Of a DNA stretch of 6,186 nt, positions 1 to 4,915 are shown in pieces. This DNA is from JAKEGK01 sp036507695. Lineage in GTDB: Bacteria > Pseudomonadota > Gammaproteobacteria > SZUA-152. The position numbers and the translations under genes are program-made. The stretch is from positions 1 to 6,186 of the forward strand of contig DATCIR010000242.1 in the NCBI GenBank assembly GCA_036507695.1. The letters run 5' to 3'. The notes under the pieces were generated by a model. It was not told the DNA's origin, searched no databases, and worked only from the letters and a program-made list of their open reading frames with translations. Every line of letters starts with the position of its first letter. The stretch's first letter is position 1.

Positions 1-28
1 CCGGCGCCGCCCACGGGTGAGTAGTTAC
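1..28 (-). repeat. Left copy of a GC-rich dispersed repeat (inner end)
   Basis: These 28 bases are the reverse complement of 6104-6131 with one mismatch (27/28; the differing base is 6117). The inner tip reads GTGAGTAGTTAC and the outer part contains the palindrome CGGCGCCG. Matching stops at the tip and does not continue into the unique DNA, so 28/29 looks like a real element boundary. The rest of the element lies left of the window. It ends only 24 bases before the first gene, so that gene's promoter must lie within or beyond the repeat. I read it as the end of a dispersed, possibly MITE-like repeat; the family is not identified. Confidence 0.8.
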
Positions 29-52
29 AATTAAACAAAGGATAGGGCAGCG

Positions 53-559
53 ATGGGTGCGGCAGCAGAAGATCTTTCCATGGAGCTGATTGGCGAAGGC
101 GATTCGTTCAAGCATAAATTGTGCGAGATGATTGAAAGCGCGCAAATGTTTAATGACTGCCCCCGTTCGGACTCGAAAATAATTGCGGGTTATGCCCGCG
201 CTTACAGCGTGAAAAAGGGGGCCACGATTTTCAAGGAAGGCGGCAAGGGCAGTTTTATGTGCCTCGTCATTGATGGCAGGGTCGATGTGTACAAGGAAAA
301 TGACGGCAACGCCAAGCGCCTGACCACCATTCGCCCCGGCAAAACCATGGGTGAAATGGCGTTGCTGGATGAACTGCCCCATTCCGCCACCACCGTCGCC
401 GTCGAAGATACCACCCTGGTGCTGATCACCAAATTTCATTTCGATCGTTTAAACGAAGAACATCCCGCGTTAGGCAACCGGATATTGCGAAAAATCGCCA
501 AACTGCTCAGCTTACGCTTGCGGCAAACCACCGGTATTCTCTCCGACTATCTCGATTAG
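53..559 (+). CDS. Single-domain cyclic-nucleotide-binding (CNB) protein, Crp-like fold without HTH
   Basis: This 168-residue soluble protein is almost entirely one CNB domain (about residues 30-155). The beta-roll is seen in the stretches YSVKKGATIFKEGGKG (51-66) and LVIDGRVDVYKENDG (71-85). The phosphate-binding cassette is GEMALLDELPHSA (100-112), and a C-terminal helix covers about 138-160. There is no helix-turn-helix, so it is not a DNA-binding Crp/Fnr regulator; such proteins usually act as sensors or partners of other proteins. The cassette keeps Glu101, which in the family contacts the ribose, but has His110 where the consensus PR(S/T)A has the phosphate-binding Arg, so cAMP/cGMP binding is uncertain. 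Start choice: ATG 53 has AAGGA at 38-42. ATG 80 (residue 10, MELIGEGD) is a real alternative, with AGAAGA at 67-72, and loses no domain. No clear promoter is visible because the repeat lies just upstream. Fold is confident; ligand and partner are unknown. Confidence 0.88.
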   Translation: MGAAAEDLSMELIGEGDSFKHKLCEMIESAQMFNDCPRSDSKIIAGYARAYSVKKGATIFKEGGKGSFMCLVIDGRVDVYKENDGNAKRLTTIRPGKTMGEMALLDELPHSATTVAVEDTTLVLITKFHFDRLNEEHPALGNRILRKIAKLLSLRLRQTTGILSDYLD

Positions 560-616
560 CCGATTTTCACCGCGGCCATTTTTTTGCCGCCTAAATTCAC
601 CCCACGGTGGAATCAC

Positions 617-664
617 GGCAGGCAAACCGCCTTGCCGCTGAAAAATACCGCGACGTTGCCTGCC
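617..664. repeat. 9-bp perfect inverted repeat upstream of argG
   Basis: GGCAGGCAA (617-625) and TTGCCTGCC (656-664) are perfect reverse complements separated by 30 bases. No T-run follows the right arm, so it is not a standard intrinsic terminator. It ends 35 bases before the argG -10 box and could be an operator or an imperfect transcription end for the upstream gene. It does not resemble an ArgR box (TGAAT-N4-ATTCA). A chance occurrence in GC-rich intergenic DNA is possible. Confidence 0.3.
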
Positions 665-676
665 TAAAATTCCGGT

Positions 677-704
677 TTCATCCCTCCCGCTAAACCCCTA
701 TAAT
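677..704 (+). promoter_or_regulatory. Probable sigma70 promoter of argG
   Basis: A perfect TATAAT -10 hexamer lies at 699-704. The -35 region is weak: TTCATC at 677-682 (16-base spacer, 3 of 6 matches) or TTTCAT at 676-681 (17-base spacer, 2 of 6). Transcription would start near 711 and give a leader of about 36 bases. A poor -35 with a perfect -10 may mean an activator is needed, but no binding site is recognisable. Confidence 0.6.
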
Positions 705-746
705 TCCCGTTTCCTACGTATTTTATCCATCAGGCAAGAGATTTTT

Positions 747-1958
747 ATGGCGAAAGCGCATGTCAAGAAAACGGTACTGGCTTATTCCGGAGGGCTCGAT
801 ACCTCCATTATTCTGAAATGGCTGCAGGACGAATATCATTGCGAAGTCGTGACGTTTACCGCGGATATCGGGCAGGGCGAAGAAGTGGAGCCGGCCCGGC
901 AAAAAGCCAAGGCCGCCGGTGCGAAGGAAATCTACATCGACGATTTGCGGGAAGAATTCGCCCGCGACTTCGTGTTTCCCATGTTTCGCGCCAATGCGAT
1001 TTATGAAGGCGAATATTTACTGGGTACGTCCATCGCCCGCCCGTTGATTGCCAAGCGCCAAATCGAAATCGCTAATGAAACCGGCGCCGACGCGGTCGCC
1101 CATGGCGCAACCGGTAAAGGCAACGACCAGGTGCGTTTTGAAATGGGTTATTACGCCCTGAAGCCGGACGTATACGTGATTGCGCCTTGGCGCGAGTGGG
1201 ATTTAAATTCCCGGACCAAGTTACTGGAATATGCCGAAAAGCACGGCATCAGTGTGGAGAAAAAGCGCGGCAAGGCTTCGCCATATTCCATGGATGCCAA
1301 TTTACTGCACATCTCCTACGAAGGCGGTGTCCTCGAAAACACCTGGACCGAGGCGGAAGAAGACATGTGGCGCTGGACGGTGTCTCCGGAAAAAGCCCCG
1401 GACAAACCGGTCATTGTTGACTTGACCTACCGTCAGGGTGACATTGTCGAAATCGACGGTAAAGCGTTGAGCCCGGCGCAAGTTATGGAAACCCTGAACC
1501 AACTGGCGGCCGCCAACGGTATCGGCCGGGCCGACATCGTGGAAAACCGCTATGTCGGGATCAAGTCCCGCGGTTGTTATGAAACACCCGCGGGCACCGT
1601 GATGCTGAAAGCGCACCGCGCGATGGAGTCCATTACCCTGGACCGGGAAATCGCCCACCTGAAAGATGACCTGATGCCCCGCTACGCCAAACTTATATAT
1701 AACGGCTACTGGTGGACGCCGGAACGCAAGGCGCTGCAGGCGCTGATCGACGCTTCCCAGTCAACCGTTAATGGCCAGGTGCGCGTTAAGTTGTACAAAG
1801 GCAATGTGATTATCCTGGGCCGGGAATCGGCAACGGATAGCTTGTTCAATGCCCGGATTGCGACCTTCGAGGATGACGCAGGCGCTTACAATCAGCAAGA
1901 CGCGGAAGGGTTTATAAAAATCAATGCGCTGCGCCTCCGGTTGGCTTCCCGTTCGTAA
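747..1958 (+). CDS. argG: Argininosuccinate synthase
   Basis: ArgG joins citrulline and aspartate at the cost of ATP (to AMP and PPi), giving argininosuccinate, the next-to-last step of arginine biosynthesis in the cytoplasm. Both family signatures are present: the ATP pyrophosphatase loop AYSGGLDTS at 12-20 and HGATGKGNDQVRFE at 119-132. Other conserved blocks are FTADIGQGEE (37-46), YEGEYLLGTSIARP (86-99), SMDANLLHISYEGG (181-194) and ENRYVGIKSRGCYETPAGT (266-284). The length of 403 residues is normal for the bacterial enzyme, which works as a homotetramer. The start ATG 747 has a modest AAGAG at 736-740 and puts the ATP loop at the usual distance from the N-terminus. No truncation or missing key residue was seen. 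It stands alone rather than with other arg genes and has its own promoter-like sequence at 677-704; no ARG box was found. Confidence 0.98.
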   Translation: MAKAHVKKTVLAYSGGLDTSIILKWLQDEYHCEVVTFTADIGQGEEVEPARQKAKAAGAKEIYIDDLREEFARDFVFPMFRANAIYEGEYLLGTSIARPLIAKRQIEIANETGADAVAHGATGKGNDQVRFEMGYYALKPDVYVIAPWREWDLNSRTKLLEYAEKHGISVEKKRGKASPYSMDANLLHISYEGGVLENTWTEAEEDMWRWTVSPEKAPDKPVIVDLTYRQGDIVEIDGKALSPAQVMETLNQLAAANGIGRADIVENRYVGIKSRGCYETPAGTVMLKAHRAMESITLDREIAHLKDDLMPRYAKLIYNGYWWTPERKALQALIDASQSTVNGQVRVKLYKGNVIILGRESATDSLFNARIATFEDDAGAYNQQDAEGFIKINALRLRLASRS

Positions 1959-2004
1959 ATACCTGCTAGTATTAATGAATTATTCGGGTCGACGGTTTTA
2001 TCTT

Positions 2005-2032
2005 TTGACGGACTGATTAATAAGTGTACAAT
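2005..2032 (+). promoter_or_regulatory. Probable sigma70 promoter of the GGDEF/EAL gene
   Basis: TTGACG (2005-2010) and TACAAT (2027-2032) each match the sigma70 consensus in 5 of 6 positions, with a 16-base spacer. The predicted start of transcription is near 2039, leaving an untranslated leader of about 140 bases before the GTG at 2180. It sits 46 bases after the argG stop codon, so the downstream gene can be transcribed independently of argG. Confidence 0.6.
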
Positions 2033-2041
2033 TGGATGGTA

Positions 2042-2068
2042 TGGCCAATGAGTAAACTTTATTGGCCA
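2042..2068 (+). promoter_or_regulatory. Hairpin / paired TGGCCAAT boxes at the transcript start
   Basis: TGGCCAAT (2042-2049) and ATTGGCCA (2061-2068) form a perfect 8-bp inverted repeat. In RNA the stem can extend by G-U, A-U and G-U pairs (2050-2052 with 2058-2060) to 11 pairs around the loop UAAAC. It begins within a few bases of the predicted transcription start at about 2039. No T-run follows, so it is not a usual terminator of argG. Likely roles are an operator (two half-sites about two helical turns apart, the second itself the palindrome ATTGGCCAAT) or a 5'-end RNA structure affecting stability or translation. Confidence 0.5.
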
Positions 2069-2113
2069 ATTAAGGAAAGAGTGGGTTAGTATCGATAATA
2101 ACGATAAGCTTAC

Positions 2114-2182
2114 TCGCAGTGCTCATTCGCAGTAACGCAAGTAGTGACGTAATACGTAATAAATAACAGTGCAGTAACAGTG
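2114..2182 (+). repeat. Short direct repeats in the leader of the GGDEF/EAL gene
   Basis: The leader holds several pairs of short repeats: TCGCAGT at 2114-2120 and 2127-2133, CGTAATA in tandem at 2148-2154 and 2155-2161, and AACAGTG at 2165-2171 and 2176-2182. The last one overlaps the proposed GTG start. No Shine-Dalgarno sequence is visible before 2180. No known c-di-GMP riboswitch (GEMM) consensus was recognised. They could be protein-binding sites or merely simple AT-rich sequence. Confidence 0.35.
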
Positions 2183-4657
2183 GTGGTCACATTGCCGCAT
2201 CAGATTAACCTGGTCAATGGCATTAGCAAAGGCGAACTGCTCCAAATCTCAACGGTCAGGGGCGAAGGCGCGTTTGCGCTGGATAACAACGGCAACTTGC
2301 TCTTCCTCAATGAAGCGGCTGAACGTTTACTGGGTTGGCAGACCACTGACCTGAAAGGTAAAAACTTTTTCGATGCCGTCAAATTCAAAGTCGACGCCAT
2401 TGCCTCCTTAGGCGCAGCTGAATGCGCCGCTGTGAAGAGCGTCGGCTGCTCCCATTTGCACAAGGGCGCCAACGTTACCCGCAAAGATGGTTCCATTCTT
2501 TCCATCGTGTTTGTCACCCTGCCGTTATTTGACAAAGGCCGGGTCTGCGGCAAGGTGTTTGTGTTCCGTGAATACAAGGATGCGAGCATCGAAGAAGAAC
2601 TGTACCGCAGCATCATCGAAAACGCGGGAAGCGCTATCATCAAGCTGGACCTGGCTGGAAAAGTTGTATACGCCAACCAGTACGCCACCGATTTATTTGG
2701 CAATAATATTGAAGCCAACCTGCCCACCAAGGTGGTTATGGCATTGCAGCAGGACCCGGATTCATTAACCCGGCAGATGTGCATCAAAAAACAATGCCGC
2801 ACCTGCAATGGCCGCAACAAAATGATTTCCTGGACTGTCCGGGTATTGCATGGAATAAACGCCAAAGTGGTTGGCGTGATCTGCGTGGGGAATGATGTTA
2901 CCGATAATTCGCACAGCACGCAGGGTAGAAGCAGCGGGTTGTTGCCCGACAAAGCACTCGCCAACACCGTGCTGGCGCATATCAGCGATGGTGTTATTAC
3001 GGTTGGCAAGGACGGTTATGTGGAATATTTAAATCCGGTCGCTGAGCAATTGACCGGGTGGGCGCGCCACGAAGCGAAAGGCCAGCCGTTAAAAGATGTA
3101 TTTCATGTCCTTGATGAAAAGTCCCGGGAGCCGAAAATTCATTCCGTCTTTGACAGAAACTATGACGGCAACAATGAATCCAGGCGGCGGCACCCGCGGA
3201 AATCCCTGTTATTACGCAGGGATGGATGGGAATTTACCATTGAAGATTCCTCATCCAAGATCCGGAACGAACAAGGACAAATCGTTGGCGCCGCGATCAT
3301 ATTCCGCGACGTAACCGAGTTGCAAGGCATGGAGCGCTGGATGACGTACGAGGCGACCCACGATTCATTAACCGGATTGATTAACCGCCGCGAATTCGAT
3401 TCACGTTTAAACCAGGCGCTGACCACCGCCAGGACCGAGGGCCGTCATTACGCCTTGTGTTATATCGACGTCAACAATTTCAAGCTCATTAATGATACGC
3501 ACGGCAGGGCGGCGGGCGATGAGTTGTTGAAACAGGTTGCTAACCTGCTGCACTCAAAAGTACGCGATACCGATGTGCTGGCCCGCCTGGGTGGCGACGA
3601 GTTTGGTGTATTGCTGAACAACTGCTCCATCCATAACGCGTTGGAGACCGCGAACACGTTCCGCCAGATTGTGCGTGACAATAAATTTACCGCCAATGGT
3701 GCAACGATCCACTATGGAATCAATATCGGATTGGTGCCGATCAATGCGGAAAGCGGCGGGGTGGGTGACGTGATGGGTTTGGCCGATGCCGCGTGTTATG
3801 TCGCCAAAGACAAGGGAGAGCATCGCATTCATGTTTACCGCGCGCAGGATGTTACGTTAACGCAACGTCAAGCGGATTTAAAATGGATCCAGCGTATACG
3901 CCGCGCGCTGGAGGAAAATCAGTTTCGCCTATTCTGTCAAAGTATAGTTCCATTAAATGTTCCCGAAGCACATACCGCGCACCATGAAATACTGCTACGA
4001 ATGCTGGATCAGAACGGTGATATACTCCGGCCCAGTACGTTTTTGCCGGCAGCGGAGCGTTATGCGCTGATGCCGTCCATTGATCGTTGGGTGGTGCAAA
4101 ACTCGCTGAATTTATTAAACGATCGTATGCGCCGCAACCAGCAGATCGGCGTGTTTGCCATCAACTTATCCGCCCAGTCACTGGTTGACGAAAACTTTCT
4201 AAAATTTGTCATCGATCAATTCGATCAATCCCTGGTGTCCCCATCGAACATTTGTTTTGAAATAACCGAGTCAACCGCAATCTCCAACCTGATGAGCGCA
4301 ACGCGGTTTATGTCCATCCTGCGTGGAATGGGTTGCAAATTTGCGTTGGATGATTTCGGCCGCGGATTTTCTTCGTATGGTTACCTGAAAAACCTGCAAA
4401 TTGACTACTTGAAGATTGATGGTTCATTTGTCCGGGATCTTGCCAATGATCCGGTGGATCACGCCATGGTTGAATCCATCAACCAGATAGGCCACATCAT
4501 GGGTGTGCAAACGATTGCGGAATTCGTGGAAACCCAGGACGCATTGGAGAAACTGATTGCCTTGGGTGTTGATCATGTCCAGGGTTATCAGTTGGGTAAA
4601 CCAAGACCAATGTGGCATAGTTTCCAATCGCCCCCTCCGAGTGGTAATATCCAGTAA
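2180..4657 (+). CDS. PAS-PAS-PAS-GGDEF-EAL cyclic-di-GMP turnover protein
   Basis: This 825-residue protein has no signal peptide or membrane segment and should be cytoplasmic. Order of domains: PAS1 about 24-130, PAS2 about 140-240, PAS3 about 257-380, GGDEF about 385-555, EAL about 570-810. The diguanylate cyclase half has an intact GGDEF motif (471-475) and an RxxD inhibitory site (R462-D465) at the standard distance. The phosphodiesterase half reads EIL at 603-605 instead of EAL but keeps the expected metal and catalytic residues: E603, N662, E694, D724-D725, K745, E781, Q804. Both making and breaking c-di-GMP therefore look possible, with the PAS domains setting the balance. PAS2 contains C201-x4-C206-x2-C209, a candidate metal or redox site. 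The start is uncertain: GTG 2180 or GTG 2183, with no clear ribosome binding site. An in-frame stop at 2150-2152 and the absence of a nearby ATG leave no better choice. Signals and outputs are unknown. Confidence 0.93.
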   Translation: MVVTLPHQINLVNGISKGELLQISTVRGEGAFALDNNGNLLFLNEAAERLLGWQTTDLKGKNFFDAVKFKVDAIASLGAAECAAVKSVGCSHLHKGANVTRKDGSILSIVFVTLPLFDKGRVCGKVFVFREYKDASIEEELYRSIIENAGSAIIKLDLAGKVVYANQYATDLFGNNIEANLPTKVVMALQQDPDSLTRQMCIKKQCRTCNGRNKMISWTVRVLHGINAKVVGVICVGNDVTDNSHSTQGRSSGLLPDKALANTVLAHISDGVITVGKDGYVEYLNPVAEQLTGWARHEAKGQPLKDVFHVLDEKSREPKIHSVFDRNYDGNNESRRRHPRKSLLLRRDGWEFTIEDSSSKIRNEQGQIVGAAIIFRDVTELQGMERWMTYEATHDSLTGLINRREFDSRLNQALTTARTEGRHYALCYIDVNNFKLINDTHGRAAGDELLKQVANLLHSKVRDTDVLARLGGDEFGVLLNNCSIHNALETANTFRQIVRDNKFTANGATIHYGINIGLVPINAESGGVGDVMGLADAACYVAKDKGEHRIHVYRAQDVTLTQRQADLKWIQRIRRALEENQFRLFCQSIVPLNVPEAHTAHHEILLRMLDQNGDILRPSTFLPAAERYALMPSIDRWVVQNSLNLLNDRMRRNQQIGVFAINLSAQSLVDENFLKFVIDQFDQSLVSPSNICFEITESTAISNLMSATRFMSILRGMGCKFALDDFGRGFSSYGYLKNLQIDYLKIDGSFVRDLANDPVDHAMVESINQIGHIMGVQTIAEFVETQDALEKLIALGVDHVQGYQLGKPRPMWHSFQSPPPSGNIQ

Positions 4658-4710
4658 CATTGCGTTCGCGTCAATTTCCTTCGTTTCATAAAAATACAGT
4701 TACACAATTT

Positions 4711-4770
4711 ATTATCCAAGACGTTATTGTTCAGGAAATCATTGTCCAGGAAATCATTGTCCAAGAAGGG
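4711..4770 (+). repeat. Four tandem 15-bp repeat units
   Basis: Four units lie in exact 15-base register: 4711-4725 (degenerate), 4726-4740, 4741-4755 and 4756-4770 (first 12 bases well conserved). The core is ATTGTCCAGGAAATC; units 2 and 3 differ at one base. They lie in the 258-base gap between the c-di-GMP gene and the sigma-like gene. Phase is kept in threes: read from 4711 the units encode (I)IVQE-like pentapeptides, with mostly silent changes between units, up to a TGA at 4783-4785. That frame has only a TTG at 4660 as a possible start, so I do not call a gene. Confidence 0.7.
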
Positions 4771-4813
4771 CTGGCCAGATGTTGATGGTCAGATAGTGCC
4801 GCGTATTTAACAG

Positions 4814-4895
4814 CTTCAACAACCGTAATAGCAGTGATTGTTGATATGATTTCGTGTCAATATGTTTGCGGATAAATAATAGCAGTCTTCAACAG
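4814..4895 (+). promoter_or_regulatory. Repeated boxes upstream of the sigma/anti-sigma gene
   Basis: TAATAGCAGT occurs twice on the same strand (4826-4835 and 4877-4886, 51 bases apart, near five helical turns), and CTTCAACA occurs twice (4814-4821 and 4887-4894). In addition TCAACAA (4816-4822) and TTGTTGA (4838-4844) form a 7-bp inverted repeat. The cluster ends about 20 bases before the ATG at 4916 and is a plausible regulatory region. A TTGATA at 4841-4846 resembles a -35 box, but no well-spaced -10 follows, so no promoter is assigned. Confidence 0.4.
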
Positions 4896-4915
4896 TTGTC
4901 AGTGAAATATCGGTT

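Noticed and set aside
26..31. TACAAT at the inner edge of the left repeat as a -10 box for the first gene
   Set aside because: There is no -35-like hexamer 16-18 bases upstream, and the predicted transcript would begin at the ribosome binding site.
572..590. GCGGC / GCCGC stem after the first gene as an intrinsic terminator
   Set aside because: The T-run lies in the loop instead of after the stem, and the stem is only 5 bp.
592..613. ATTCACC / GGTGGAAT as an ArgR (ARG box) operator for argG
   Set aside because: The half-sites are in the wrong orientation and spacing compared with TGAAT-N4-ATTCA, and pairing needs a bulge.
1302..1658. A 118-codon minus-strand frame inside argG
   Set aside because: It is the complement of the highly conserved argG coding sequence, with no recognisable motif.
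2039..2179. A c-di-GMP (GEMM) riboswitch in the leader of the GGDEF/EAL gene
   Set aside because: The conserved GEMM core sequences were not recognised; only a simple hairpin and short repeats are visible.
2200..3009. A 269-codon open frame on the minus strand
   Set aside because: It lies wholly opposite the PAS region of the well-supported + strand gene, has no domain resemblance and has a composition typical of an antisense shadow.
4841..4866. TTGATA ... TATGTT as the promoter of the sigma/anti-sigma gene
   Set aside because: The spacer is only 14 bases and the -10 match is 4 of 6.
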